This document shows positions 53,260-62,904 of a stretch of DNA of 64,000 bases, in pieces. Under the pieces are notes generated by a model that was not told the DNA's origin, searched no databases, and saw only the letters and a program-made list of their open reading frames with translations. Both the position numbers and the translations under genes were made by a program. This DNA comes from Pseudomonadales bacterium (GTDB lineage Bacteria; Pseudomonadota; Gammaproteobacteria; Pseudomonadales; Azotimanducaceae), in NCBI GenBank assembly GCA_019090615.1, contig JAHRVQ010000016.1:1-64000 (forward strand), written 5' to 3'. Position 1 is the stretch's first letter, and each line of letters starts with the position of its first letter.

Positions 53260-54036
53260 TCAAAGATTGAACATCACTAGAGTCAGAAAAAAATCTAGCA
53301 CTAGAACTGCCACGGATGAAAATACTACCGTTTTTGTTGTGGCGGCGGCAATACCCTCTGACGTCGGCTGGGTATCATAACCCTGGAAGACGGCAATCCA
53401 GATCACCACAATACCGAACACTACTGATTTTACGATGCCTTTTAAAATATGGCTCTCAAAATCAACACCATCTTGCATTGACGCCCAAAAAGCACCCTCA
53501 TGTACACCAAGCCAATTTACCCCGATAAGTGAAGCGCCCCAAATACCAACGACAGAAAACATGATCGCTAGAATTGGCATAACAATAAAACCTGCCCAAA
53601 GTCTCGGTGCTACAATTCTCTGTAGTGGGTCGACACCAATCATCTCCATACTACTCAACTGCTCAGTTGTCTTCATCAACCCTATCTCAGCGGTCACTGC
53701 CGAACCTGCACGGCCGGCAAAAAGTAATGCAGCAACCACCGGCCCAATTTCCATCAATAGCACCAACGCTACTCCTAACCCCAGCGCACTTTCTGAGCCA
53801 AACTTTACTAGCTGGTTATAACCCTGCAATGCCAGCACCGCACCGATTGAGAACCCAGACAGAATCGTTATCACAACCGAGAGAACACCCAATTTATAGA
53901 TCTGATAGACAACAAGGTCTATATTACGCCATTCAGGAAATCGCCATAAAGCATGCCACCAGATATGTCCTGCCCGACCAAAGATAGATAAAACATCCAA
54001 CACCTGCAGACCTAAATTTCGTAAATGTGAGAGCAT
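53260..54036 (-). CDS. mlaE: Phospholipid ABC transporter permease MlaE
   Basis: A 258-residue MlaE/YrbE permease with about five to six membrane helices. It has the family motifs GFSIGAVLALQGYNQLVKFGSESALGLGVALVLLMEIGPVVAALLFAGRAGSAVTAEIGLMKTTEQLSSMEMIGVDPL and the terminal YDTQPTSEGIAAATTKTVV. It forms the inner-membrane core of the MlaFEDB complex. It follows mlaF by 16 bp. Confidence 0.96.
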   Translation of the reverse strand: MLSHLRNLGLQVLDVLSIFGRAGHIWWHALWRFPEWRNIDLVVYQIYKLGVLSVVITILSGFSIGAVLALQGYNQLVKFGSESALGLGVALVLLMEIGPVVAALLFAGRAGSAVTAEIGLMKTTEQLSSMEMIGVDPLQRIVAPRLWAGFIVMPILAIMFSVVGIWGASLIGVNWLGVHEGAFWASMQDGVDFESHILKGIVKSVVFGIVVIWIAVFQGYDTQPTSEGIAAATTKTVVFSSVAVLVLDFFLTLVMFNL

Positions 54037-54052
54037 ATGCTAATCCTTTAGC

Positions 54053-54874
54053 TCAGTGTAGATCGACACCAGCTAACAATTCTTCACGGTAATTCGCAGC
54101 AGGATAATGGAATGGTACAGGGCCATCTGGCAATCCTTTTACAAATTGTTGGACCCTGGGGGATTGTTGCTCAAAAATTTCTTCAGGTGTTCCAGCACCA
54201 ATAATTTTGCCATCTGAAATAACATAGATAAGGTCCGCTATGCCGGCTGTTTCGCTAATATCATGAGAAACAATGATACTGGTTGTCCCATAAACACTAT
54301 TCAAAGTTTTGATCAACTGCACTATAACACCCATAGCAATAGGATCCAGACCAGTAAAAGGCTCATCATATAAAATGATCCCTGGGTCAAGCGCGATTGT
54401 CCGTGCCAATGCCACACGACGATTCATACCACCTGAGAGTTCGTTAGGAAACAGCTGGCTGGCGCCTCGCAGGCCTACGGCCTCAAGCTTAACAAGTACC
54501 AGATCCCTAATAATATCCTCCGGCAACCTGGTATGAACTCGCAGCGGGAACGCGACATTATCGAAAACCGAAAGGTCAGTGAACAGAGCACCACTTTGAA
54601 ACAACATGCCCATATTTTCTCGAACCTTAAACAGCTCGTCCCTGGACAAATCAGGCATAGAATATCCATCAACAATCACACGGCCAGTATCTGGCCTCAA
54701 CTGACCACCTATTAGCCTAAGCATGGTTGTTTTACCCGTCCCACTCGGCCCCATTATTGCAACTATTTTACCTTGAGGAATTTCCAGACTGACACCATCG
54801 AAAATTCGCCGATTACCCCGATTAAACGTGAGGTCCTTAATTTCAATTTGAATATTGTCTGTAGCCGACGACAT
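54053..54874 (-). CDS. mlaF: Phospholipid ABC transporter ATPase MlaF
   Basis: A 273-residue ABC ATPase with Walker A GPSGTGKTT, signature LSGGMNRRVALART and Walker B IILYDEPFTGLDP, plus the H-loop in IIVSHDISET. A C-terminal extension after the ATPase fold (LPDGPVPFHYPA) is where MlaB and the neighbouring subunit bind. It is first in mlaFEDCB and divergent from lptC. Confidence 0.96.
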   Translation of the reverse strand: MSSATDNIQIEIKDLTFNRGNRRIFDGVSLEIPQGKIVAIMGPSGTGKTTMLRLIGGQLRPDTGRVIVDGYSMPDLSRDELFKVRENMGMLFQSGALFTDLSVFDNVAFPLRVHTRLPEDIIRDLVLVKLEAVGLRGASQLFPNELSGGMNRRVALARTIALDPGIILYDEPFTGLDPIAMGVIVQLIKTLNSVYGTTSIIVSHDISETAGIADLIYVISDGKIIGAGTPEEIFEQQSPRVQQFVKGLPDGPVPFHYPAANYREELLAGVDLH

Positions 54875-55240
54875 TTTGACGAAATCATCCTCTCTTCTCG
54901 GTTAATATCTGGTTTACGCGGACTGTGTCCGGCGAGCAAATCTCGGGTTTAAGCGCCAATTACGCTGATCAGAGCACTCCTGGCCTACCTAATTAAACTT
55001 ATACGCCCAGTACCCCAATAATGTTCATTCAACAAGTAAGAATATAGACCTCAAAGCCATGCAACCCGCATAAACTAACCCTTTATAAATTATACCTTTA
55101 GAAAAAACGCCTTTAAAAGACAGACTGCCTGATACTCTGAAAGCAGGGCCTATTGTCGCCGCCGAATGTATTGGCAATATCCACTTGGCAACCATTAATA
55201 CCTGCCCCATACTATTAAGTCGCTGTACTCGGATATATCA
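54875..55240. other. Intergenic region between divergent mlaF and lptC
   Basis: 366 bp. In Pseudomonas and Escherichia kdsD and kdsC lie here. Neither gene nor a recognisable fragment of one is present in any frame. Promoters for both directions must lie here, but no strong boxes stand out. Confidence 0.5.
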
Positions 55241-55834
55241 ATGTTAAAAAGTCGCACGCTTATATTATTTTGTCTAATCGTTTTAGTTGCCCTCGCGACC
55301 AATCTATTTATCGACAATAATGGCGATTTCGAGTTGCCGAGAATCATCGCTAAAAACGACCCTGATTTATATATGAAGAATGCAAATATTACCCAATATA
55401 CTGCCACAGGCATAAGACAACATAAAATAAAGGCCGCCCGACTAACGCATTTTCCACTTACGAATATTACAACACTGGTCACGCCGTTCCTGACTTTATA
55501 TTCTACCCAACAGGAACGGGACCCGTGGGATATCTCAGCTGATCATGGCCGCCTTTTACCCAAAGTCCAACTTAGGGAAGAAATTGTTGAGCTTTGGGAA
55601 CAGGTCCATGCGATACAACAAGATAAAAACGGCAATTTTATCGACATCAAGACTGACAGCCTAACAGTTTATCCAAAGCAAGACTATGCAGAAACAGACC
55701 AAAAAGTTTATATTGACGACAATACCGGCAGAACCACCGCCGGTGGCATGAAAGCTTATTTTGAAGCAGGTAAATTTGTTTTCTTTTCAAGCGACACAGA
55801 AAGAGTAAAAAGCATCCTGTTACCGCCTTCGTAA
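55241..55834 (+). CDS. lptC: LPS export protein LptC
   Basis: 197 residues with an N-terminal membrane anchor (about 5–23) and a periplasmic beta-jellyroll of the YrbK/LptC type: PDLYMKNANITQYTATGIRQHKIKAARLTHFP … DNTGRTTAGGMKAYFE. It receives LPS from LptBFG and hands it to LptA. lptF, lptG, lptD and lptE are not in the window. lptA follows after a 193-bp gap, wider than usual. Confidence 0.92.
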   Translation: MLKSRTLILFCLIVLVALATNLFIDNNGDFELPRIIAKNDPDLYMKNANITQYTATGIRQHKIKAARLTHFPLTNITTLVTPFLTLYSTQQERDPWDISADHGRLLPKVQLREEIVELWEQVHAIQQDKNGNFIDIKTDSLTVYPKQDYAETDQKVYIDDNTGRTTAGGMKAYFEAGKFVFFSSDTERVKSILLPPS

Positions 55835-55910
55835 AACTTATACCCCAATTAATTCAACCTTTGACGGTGCGACCTACATTAGTCCCAAACAGCTCGGCTA
55901 CTCGCTTTAA

Positions 55911-55934
55911 CTACACATCGATCTACACATCGAT
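55911..55934. repeat. Perfect 12-bp tandem duplication between lptC and lptA
   Basis: CTACACATCGAT occurs twice in tandem in the lptC–lptA gap. Confidence 0.65.
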
Positions 55935-56027
55935 CCGGCAGCACCCCTAAATAGATTAACAAGTGGATTAAATATGCGATCAATGTGAGTTAGAATAAGC
56001 CGGTAATCAACTACCCGCAGATTCATT

Positions 56028-56537
56028 GTGAAACACATTCAAATTTGCCTGTTTTTATTCATTTTCTGGCCTTCATTGGGTTTTAGTCTGAATTCTGACA
56101 GAGAGCAGAATATTCAAATCCAGGCAGATGCCGCCATTGTTGATGATAATACCGGCATTACCATCTATTCAGGCAACGTCACAATTGACCAGGGCACATT
56201 ACATATAAGTGCTGACGAAGTTAAAGTGATCATGAATGAAAAAGAAGTTTTGCAGGTTATTGCTAGCATGGAGCCAAAATCATCTAACCTTGCCCACTAC
56301 GAACAACAGCCAGAGGAAGACGAAGCACTAGTTTCAGCTGACGCTAAAGTAATTACCTATTTCCTTCAGGAAGAACGCCTACATCTGGTCGGCAGGGCAC
56401 TGCTGAGACAAACTAACGATGTTTTTTCTGGAGAACTTCTGCACTATGACCTGGCAAAGGGTATCGTGGACCTTCGTGGCGGTGGTAAAAAATCTGACGG
56501 ACGCGTACACATCACACTTACGCCAAAACCGAAATAA
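56028..56537 (+). CDS. lptA: LPS transport periplasmic protein LptA
   Basis: 169 residues: a signal peptide (cut near residue 20, GFS) and an OstA/LptA beta-jellyroll (IQIQADAAIVDDNTGITIYSGNVTIDQGTLHISADEVKVI …). It bridges inner and outer membranes for LPS export. The start is GTG at 56028; no in-frame ATG precedes the signal peptide, and the ribosome binding site is weak. Together with lptC and lptB it forms the expected cluster. Confidence 0.92.
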   Translation: MKHIQICLFLFIFWPSLGFSLNSDREQNIQIQADAAIVDDNTGITIYSGNVTIDQGTLHISADEVKVIMNEKEVLQVIASMEPKSSNLAHYEQQPEEDEALVSADAKVITYFLQEERLHLVGRALLRQTNDVFSGELLHYDLAKGIVDLRGGGKKSDGRVHITLTPKPK

Positions 56538-56593
56538 CTCTTATTCCCAAGCCAACTAATCCGCCCCAGATCTAAGGGCAGGAAATCGATCTA

Positions 56594-57319
56594 ATGCATG
56601 TACTAAGGGCTGAGAATCTCGCCAAAAGTTACCGCGGCCAGGCCGTAGTTCTGGACGTTACCCTGTCTATTCAGAGCGGGCAGGTCGTTGGACTTTTAGG
56701 TCCAAACGGCGCTGGCAAGACCACTTGTTTTTATATGATTGTCGGATCTATTAAAGGCGATGCAGGCAAAATACTGTTCGATGACATAGACCTCACACCT
56801 AAACCTATGCATATGCGCGCTCGAACTGGCATAGGTTATCTACCACAGGAAGCTTCCGTATTCCGCAAACTAACTGTAGCGGAAAATATTATGGCTATTC
56901 TGGAAACCCGCAAGGATCTCAAACAGCCTGAGCGGCAAAACAGATTAGAGAGTTTATTGGCCGAATTTAATGTCACCCACATCCGCAACAATCTTGGCAT
57001 GTCGCTTTCTGGCGGCGAGAGAAGACGCGTTGAAATCGCCCGTGCGCTGGCAACTGAACCGGCATTTATCTTACTTGACGAGCCCTTCGCAGGCGTAGAC
57101 CCCATCTCAGTGAATGACATTAAGCGCATTATTACGCAACTTTCGGAACGTAACATTGGCGTTTTGATCACCGACCATAATGTCAGAGAGACGCTCGACA
57201 TTTGCCAAAAAGCCTATATCGTTAGCGAAGGTCGTATCATTGCAGCAGGAACCACAAAAGACATTTTGTCAAACGACCAGGTTAAAAAAGTTTACCTCGG
57301 TCAAGACTTCCGAATGTGA
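56594..57319 (+). CDS. lptB: LPS export ABC transporter ATPase LptB
   Basis: 241 residues: Walker [11 protein letters not shown]-loop in [16 protein letters not shown], signature [15 protein letters not shown], Walker [14 protein letters not shown] and the switch His in [11 protein letters not shown]. It powers LPS extraction by LptFG. It lies 57 bp after lptA and 79 bp before rpoN, a conserved order. Confidence 0.97.
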   Translation: MHVLRAENLAKSYRGQAVVLDVTLSIQSGQVVGLLGPNGAGKTTCFYMIVGSIKGDAGKILFDDIDLTPKPMHMRARTGIGYLPQEASVFRKLTVAENIMAILETRKDLKQPERQNRLESLLAEFNVTHIRNNLGMSLSGGERRRVEIARALATEPAFILLDEPFAGVDPISVNDIKRIITQLSERNIGVLITDHNVRETLDICQKAYIVSEGRIIAAGTTKDILSNDQVKKVYLGQDFRM

Positions 57320-57398
57320 GCGCGATTTATTTTTGCTTTCATAAATATCTATCTTAAACAAGGTTCTTTTCTGCCCAGCGGCTGAGTATGATAGTACT

Positions 57399-58979
57399 AT
57401 GTCGATGAAACCTGTACTGGCCCTAAGACTTGGCCAACAACTAAGAATGACCCCGCAATTGCAACAAGCGATTAAGCTGTTGCAACTCTCCAGCATCGAT
57501 TTAGAACAGGAAATTCAAGCTGCGCTCGACTCGAACCTTATGCTTGAAGAAGCACAATCTGAAGAAAACAGCGCTGAACCTACATCCCTCGATCCACCCC
57601 CAGTAAGCGCGGAAGAAACTCAGCTTAAAGAACAAACCACAAACGATGATCCCGATCCTGGCGATCAGCCGGCAGCGCCCAATCCAGAAATCGATGGCGA
57701 AGCAGTCCCAGATACCAGTGAACAAATTACATCCGACATTTTAGCCGATGATCTGCCGGTCGATAGCGTCTGGGAGGATGTATGGGACGATGTTCCTATG
57801 CCGGCCAGTTACAATGCGCCGGACGAAAACAGCGAAAGTTTCCTTGATATACAAAATTCTTCTTCAGTATCCCTCCAAAGCCATCTCGAAGAACAACTCA
57901 ATCTACTTCACTTATCTGAAACCGATACGCTAATTGCAATCGCTATTGTTGACGGCCTAAACCAGGAAGGCGTGCTTACCATCAGCACCGAGGACATATT
58001 ACTCAGCATTCCAAATGAAAAAGTTTTACGGGATGGCATCGAAGTCGACATGGTTGAACTGGACGAAGTGGAGGCAGTACTCAATTTGGTCCAGCACCTT
58101 GATCCAATCGGTGTCGGCGCGCGCAATCTTCGCGAATGCTTACTAATCCAGCTACAGGAATTGCCGCTGGAGACTCCTGCCTTAAAAGAAGCGATAATTG
58201 TCGTAGATCTCTATCTAACCTCACTGGCAAATAGAGATTATAAATACCTTATTCGTAAAACTCGACTCAATGAGTCTGAGTTAAAAAACGTTATTACACT
58301 AATCCAGTCTCTCAACCCACGGCCTGGCGCCCAAATATGCTCCACCAACACAGAATATGTCGAACCCGACGTTATCGTATCAAAACAAGAAGGCCGTTGG
58401 GTCGTAGAACTCAGCGCTAAATCGGCACCCAGGATTAGAGTTAACTCCGACTATGCATCAATGGTAAAAAGGGCCGACTCAAGCTCAGACAACACCTATT
58501 TGAAAAATCATCTGCAGGAAGCACGCTGGTTTATCAAGAGCCTCCAGCAACGTAACGATACTCTGCTCAAAGTCGCCACCAAAATTGTTGAATACCAAAG
58601 AGGTTTCCTGGAATATGGCGAACAGGCGATGAAACCACTGGTTTTACACGATATTGCTGAAGCTGTGGATCTACACGAATCTACAATTTCCAGGGTCACA
58701 ACTCAAAAATACATGCATACACCTGCAGGCGTTTTCGAACTCAAATACTTTTTTTCCAGCCACGTCAGCACCCATGCCGGAGGCGAAGTATCTTCCACGG
58801 CTATCCGCGCACTCATTAAAGAGCTGGTCACTGAAGAAAACCCACGTAAGCCACTAAGTGACAACAAAATTGCCAAGTTATTAGCCATTAAAGATATCAA
58901 GGTCGCCCGCAGAACAATCGCGAAATATCGAGAGTCTTTGATGATTCCACCATCAAATGAAAGGAAACGTCTGGTATAA
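57399..58979 (+). CDS. rpoN: RNA polymerase sigma-54 factor
   Basis: 526 residues. Region I is Gln/Leu-rich (LRLGQQLRMTPQLQQAIKLLQLSSIDLEQEI). Region II is acidic and long (about 45–150). The core-binding domain follows, then the helix–turn–helix (VDLHESTISRVTTQKYMHTPAGVFELKYFF) and the RpoN box near the C-terminus (ARRTIAKYRE), which reads the -24 element. It is the sigma factor expected to use the pilA promoter at 12692. It is followed by hpf, ptsN and rapZ as usual. Confidence 0.98.
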   Translation: MSMKPVLALRLGQQLRMTPQLQQAIKLLQLSSIDLEQEIQAALDSNLMLEEAQSEENSAEPTSLDPPPVSAEETQLKEQTTNDDPDPGDQPAAPNPEIDGEAVPDTSEQITSDILADDLPVDSVWEDVWDDVPMPASYNAPDENSESFLDIQNSSSVSLQSHLEEQLNLLHLSETDTLIAIAIVDGLNQEGVLTISTEDILLSIPNEKVLRDGIEVDMVELDEVEAVLNLVQHLDPIGVGARNLRECLLIQLQELPLETPALKEAIIVVDLYLTSLANRDYKYLIRKTRLNESELKNVITLIQSLNPRPGAQICSTNTEYVEPDVIVSKQEGRWVVELSAKSAPRIRVNSDYASMVKRADSSSDNTYLKNHLQEARWFIKSLQQRNDTLLKVATKIVEYQRGFLEYGEQAMKPLVLHDIAEAVDLHESTISRVTTQKYMHTPAGVFELKYFFSSHVSTHAGGEVSSTAIRALIKELVTEENPRKPLSDNKIAKLLAIKDIKVARRTIAKYRESLMIPPSNERKRLV

Positions 58980-59116
58980 CGCAAATGATGAATATCAACT
59001 GACTGACGATTTGAACAGAAGATTAGTTTAGATCGGCCGCTTTACAGTCTAAAATAAGTAGAGTACAACCTATCTGAGCAATCAGATTTTCTTTTACCTC
59101 CAAAAGGAACTGTCTT

Positions 59117-59425
59117 ATGCAAATTAACGTAAGCGGACACCATGTCGATGTCACAGACTCACTGCGCAATTATGTCGAAACAAAATTGGAGCGACTGGAA
59201 CGACATTATGATCGAATCACTAATATGCAGGTAATTCTTAGCGTCGAAAAACAAAGGCAGAAAGCAGAATCAACCATTCGAATTTCGGGCGGCGAAGTTT
59301 ATGCCGATGCCGAATCCGAAGATCTCTACGCAGCAATAGATAAGCTTGCCGATAAATTAGATCGCCAACTGATTAAACAGAAAGAAAAAGTTAAAGATCA
59401 CAAACAACGGAATTCCGTACGTTAA
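59117..59425 (+). CDS. hpf: Ribosome hibernation promoting factor (short form)
   Basis: A 102-residue protein of the HPF/YfiA family: MQINVSGHHVDVTDSLRNYVETKLERLERHYDRI, with a basic C-terminus (KQKEKVKDHKQRN). It lacks the C-terminal dimerisation domain of long HPF, so it should work with RMF to make 100S ribosomes. An AAGGAA site precedes the ATG. It is downstream of rpoN. Confidence 0.96.
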   Translation: MQINVSGHHVDVTDSLRNYVETKLERLERHYDRITNMQVILSVEKQRQKAESTIRISGGEVYADAESEDLYAAIDKLADKLDRQLIKQKEKVKDHKQRNSVR

Positions 59426-59553
59426 ACGTTTCGACCTGGAAACTAATCCAGGCTAACTGGCAAAATTGAGCATAACTAAATTATTGATTCTCAAACGATG
59501 AGACTTATAATTGTGCGCTAATGATATAATAAGATTTTTCACATTAAACTATT

Positions 59554-60018
59554 ATGAGCGCACAATTAAAAATTGCATCAATATTGTCCCCTGACAATGC
59601 TTATTGCGCCCTTGAAGCGGCCAGTAAAAAGCGCGCAATCGAAGAGGTAGCGACCAAACTAGCTGGGTCCATTGAGGGCGTCAATGCTGACGATTTGTTT
59701 AATAAACTTATCAACCGAGAAAAGATCGGCTCCACCGCCATAGGACACGGCATAGCAATCCCGCATTGCCGGCTAGATAGCATTGATCGAATTATTGGTG
59801 GTATTTTTGTACTCAAGCAGAAAGTGGATTTTCAGGCTTTTGACAATGAATTTGTCAATATACTCTTTGTTCTGCTCGTGCCCACTGAGGAAGTGGATGA
59901 ACATTTGCAAGTACTGGCAATGCTTGCCGACAAATTCGAGTCTGCTATTTATCGTCAAAGCCTGATCAATGCTCATGACAATAGCGCGTTATTTCAAGCG
60001 GCAACTAGACTTTCTTAA
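59554..60018 (+). CDS. ptsN: PTS IIA-like nitrogen regulatory protein
   Basis: A 154-residue EIIA domain. The phosphorylatable His71 lies in TAIGHGIAIPHCRLDS. It accepts phosphate from NPr and in its unphosphorylated form controls potassium transport and other targets in enterics and pseudomonads. NPr is encoded at 61159. The upstream enzyme EI-Ntr (ptsP) is not in the window. Confidence 0.96.
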   Translation: MSAQLKIASILSPDNAYCALEAASKKRAIEEVATKLAGSIEGVNADDLFNKLINREKIGSTAIGHGIAIPHCRLDSIDRIIGGIFVLKQKVDFQAFDNEFVNILFVLLVPTEEVDEHLQVLAMLADKFESAIYRQSLINAHDNSALFQAATRLS

Positions 60019-60110
60019 GCGCATCAATCCGGACATCAACAAACGACCTACATCTTGAAGCCGAGCCTTTAAGATAAGCCGATTAATATCGAATAATCAG
60101 ATGGAGTGCA

Positions 60111-60992
60111 GTGATGATTTCGCTAATTATTTTAAGTGGCCGTTCTGGGTCTGGCAAGAGTACCGCGTTGCACGTCCTGGAAGATCTTGGCTACTACTGT
60201 ATTGACAATTTACCCGTCAGTCTACTACCCCCTTTAATTAATCAACTCACTAAAAACCAGGCGCTGACTAAGCTATCTGTCGGTATTGATGCCAGAAATA
60301 TCGCTGATGATCTGGCTAAATTCCCCGAAATAATGACCAGCATCAATAGCGAACTGGTTGACTGCCAGATCGTCTATCTGGACTCAGCCAGCCCATCGTT
60401 GGTGAAACGGTTTTCAGAAACTCGCCGTAAGCACCCACTGAGCACTAACCGTCGTGACCTGCCCGCAGCATTAGAGTTCGAAACCAAACTACTTAGCCCT
60501 ATTGCCGAAGTGTCAGATTTGACAATAGACACCACTAACCTGACCATTCACGAATTGCGCGATATCGTCGGCACCAGGATCGCAGGCCGAAAGCAGGAAT
60601 TGGCACTCCTCATTCAATCATTTGCCTTTAAAAGCGGCGTTCCCATTGACGTTGATTTTGCTTTTGACGTTAGATGCCTGCCCAATCCACATTGGGTACC
60701 TAATTTAAGAGCGCTCACTGGCCTGGACCAGGCAGTTCAAAAATTCCTCAATGACGACCAGGACACCTGCTCAATGGTTGATGATATATATAGTTACCTT
60801 TGCAACTGGCTGCCCAGGTTTCGTGCTAATAACCGAAGTTATATCACAGTTGGCATCGGCTGTACCGGCGGTCAGCATCGTTCAGTTTTTGTTGCCGAAA
60901 AGTTATTCAAATTATTCAAACCAAACTGGAACAACCTGCAGGTAAAACACCGGGAGCTGGTAAAACTAATAAATCAGCCTGGGGAACTCTGA
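60111..60992 (+). CDS. rapZ: RNase adapter protein RapZ
   Basis: A 293-residue protein with Walker A in SGRSGSGKSTALHVLEDLGYYCIDNLPV, a central FVGVG-type region with AFKSGVPIDVDFAFDVRCLPNPHW, and the C-terminal RNA-binding domain with VGIGCTGGQHRSVFVAEKL. In Escherichia coli it targets the GlmZ sRNA and so controls amino-sugar synthesis. In other gammas the role is less clear. It lies between ptsN and ptsO. Confidence 0.96.
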   Translation: MMISLIILSGRSGSGKSTALHVLEDLGYYCIDNLPVSLLPPLINQLTKNQALTKLSVGIDARNIADDLAKFPEIMTSINSELVDCQIVYLDSASPSLVKRFSETRRKHPLSTNRRDLPAALEFETKLLSPIAEVSDLTIDTTNLTIHELRDIVGTRIAGRKQELALLIQSFAFKSGVPIDVDFAFDVRCLPNPHWVPNLRALTGLDQAVQKFLNDDQDTCSMVDDIYSYLCNWLPRFRANNRSYITVGIGCTGGQHRSVFVAEKLFKLFKPNWNNLQVKHRELVKLINQPGEL

Positions 60993-61158
60993 TTATTTAG
61001 CAATTTGCCTCAGAACCTAAGCGAATCAAAATGAGGAAAATCGCAAATATGCTATATATTTCTGGTTTTCTGAGCTGTGATTAACGTAAACAAAGGCCTC
61101 ACGGGCGACGATGAGCTTTAATCAAAGGCTCCCTCGACACCGAACAGCGAGAAATAGC

Positions 61159-61425
61159 TTGATTAATAAATCCATAACGATTCAAAACAAATTAGGTCTA
61201 CATGCACGCGCAGCATCTCAATTTGTCAAAATTGCACAGTGTTACGCAGCAGAAATTCAGGTATCCAATCATATTGGTTCGGCCAACGGCAAGAGTATAA
61301 TGAAGATGATGATTTTGCAGGCAGGGATCGGTAGTGAAATTGTCCTTAATATCGAAGGCCCAGATGAACAGGCCGCCATGGATGCTTTAATCGAGCTCGT
61401 AAACGATAAATTTGGCGAAGATTAA
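61159..61425 (+). CDS. ptsO: Phosphocarrier protein NPr (HPr-like)
   Basis: With TTG 61159 as start the protein has 88 residues, and the phosphorylatable histidine is exactly His15 (KLGLHARAASQFVK), as in HPr. ATG 61111 is also in frame and would add 16 Arg-rich residues not found in HPr proteins, but no strong ribosome binding site decides between them. It passes phosphate from EI-Ntr to PtsN. mgtE begins 6 bp after its stop. Confidence 0.93.
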   Translation: MINKSITIQNKLGLHARAASQFVKIAQCYAAEIQVSNHIGSANGKSIMKMMILQAGIGSEIVLNIEGPDEQAAMDALIELVNDKFGED

Positions 61426-61430
61426 ACGCA

Positions 61431-62783
61431 ATGCCTGGCCTGACGGAAAACAAACCGCTGGATAGATTAAACGAACTATTATCCGGCGGCACCTACAATC
61501 AGGTCCGTACCCTCATTCAGATTCTAAAACCAGCTGACATTGCCGCTTTACTGGAGTCCTCTCCACCCAAAGAACGCACCATCATCTGGAAACTTGTTGA
61601 ACAGCATCAGCAAAGCGAAATTTTACAGGAATTGAACGAAGAGTTAGTCAGCGGACTTCTAGCAGATATTTCTCCCGATGAAATAGTGCATCTGCTCGAG
61701 CAGGTTGAATCGGACGACGATCTAACAGATATACTACAGCAACTACCCAATGCAATAACCCACCAATTGCTTCGTTCAATGGGCACCACTGATAGAGCTC
61801 GAGTTGAGAATTTACTCTCTTACGCTGAAAACACCGCCGGTGGACTTATGGACACCGAAACGATCAGCGTTAGAGCGCGAGTTACCCTCGATGTGGTGCT
61901 GCGTTATCTTCGTCGACATACTGAACTACCCGCTATGACGGATAATGTTTTTGTGGTCAATCGCAATGATGAATATCTGGGGACACTTTCTCTATCAAGA
62001 TTACTCGTTTCTGATCCGAATTTAACCGTACGGGAAATGATGGAAACCAACATCAACCCAATACCTTCAGATATGCATGAGTCTGAAGTCGCCGCTATAT
62101 TTGCCAGATACGACCTGGTTTCAGCCCCAGTAATCGATCAGGAAGGCAATCTGCTCGGCAGGATTACTATTGATGATGTTGTTGATGTTATTAAAGATGA
62201 AGCTGACCACTCCTTATTAAGTATGGCAGGTTTAACCGAAGAAGATGATACCTTTGCGCCCATTATTCAAACCGCCAAATCGCGTACGCTTTGGCTAGGC
62301 GCTAACTTGATCACTGCTCTGATTGCCTCATCTGTCATCAGTGTTTTCGAAGATACCATCGCCAAAGTCATCGCCCTCGCTGTGCTAATGCCAATAGTCG
62401 CCAGTATGGGCGGAGTGGCTGGCAGCCAAACCTTAACGCTGCTAATACGCAGTATGGCCCAGGGCCAGCTAGCAGAAAGTAATCAACGTTGGCTAGTAAG
62501 AAGAGAGCTTGCCGTTGGGGCGATAAACGGTATAGTCTGGTCAATTGTAGTTGCTGCTGCTGCAACCCTTGTTTTCAACGACGTCACCCTCGGACTTGTC
62601 ATTGCCCTGGCGCTCATAATCAATCTCATTACTGCAGCCTTTGCTGGCGCTACGCTACCCAGTGTACTACGCTCTCTGAATATTGACCCAGCAGTTGCTG
62701 GTACTGTGCTGCTCACAACAATCACTGATGTTGTCGGTTTTTTATCCTTTCTTGGACTGGCGACACTTTTCTACGCCCGATAA
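61431..62783 (+). CDS. mgtE: Magnesium transporter MgtE
   Basis: 450 residues: the N-terminal superhelical domain (about 5–130, LLADISPDEIVHLLEQVESDDDLTDIL), a CBS pair (about 135–260, with NTAGGLMDTETISVR and DLVSAPVIDQEGNLLGRITIDDVVDVI) and five membrane helices from about 285. The pore segment is VLMPIVASMGGVAGSQTLTLLIRSMA. It is a Mg2+-gated Mg2+ channel. Its close spacing to ptsO suggests co-transcription. Confidence 0.96.
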   Translation: MPGLTENKPLDRLNELLSGGTYNQVRTLIQILKPADIAALLESSPPKERTIIWKLVEQHQQSEILQELNEELVSGLLADISPDEIVHLLEQVESDDDLTDILQQLPNAITHQLLRSMGTTDRARVENLLSYAENTAGGLMDTETISVRARVTLDVVLRYLRRHTELPAMTDNVFVVNRNDEYLGTLSLSRLLVSDPNLTVREMMETNINPIPSDMHESEVAAIFARYDLVSAPVIDQEGNLLGRITIDDVVDVIKDEADHSLLSMAGLTEEDDTFAPIIQTAKSRTLWLGANLITALIASSVISVFEDTIAKVIALAVLMPIVASMGGVAGSQTLTLLIRSMAQGQLAESNQRWLVRRELAVGAINGIVWSIVVAAAATLVFNDVTLGLVIALALIINLITAAFAGATLPSVLRSLNIDPAVAGTVLLTTITDVVGFLSFLGLATLFYAR

Positions 62784-62876
62784 TATAGGGTATGCTCAAA
62801 AAAATTTCATGGGCAAAATTTCAAGCGCTACGAGCACAACACATTCCAATCAAATTTGTTTGAAAATAACCTAAGC

Positions 62877-62904
62877 CCAACCATGGAAGACCAACCATGA
62901 ACGA
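62877..62904 (+). repeat. 14-bp tandem duplication covering the yjgA start codon
   Basis: CCAACCATGGAAGA is followed directly by CCAACCATGAACGA. The first copy contains an extra ATG that opens a five-codon frame (Met-Glu-Asp-Gln-Pro). Its TGA stop overlaps the real yjgA ATG as ATGA. Confidence 0.65.

Noticed and set aside
54875-55240. Remnant of kdsC before lptC
   Set aside because: None of the short frames resembles the HAD phosphatase, including its C-terminal end.
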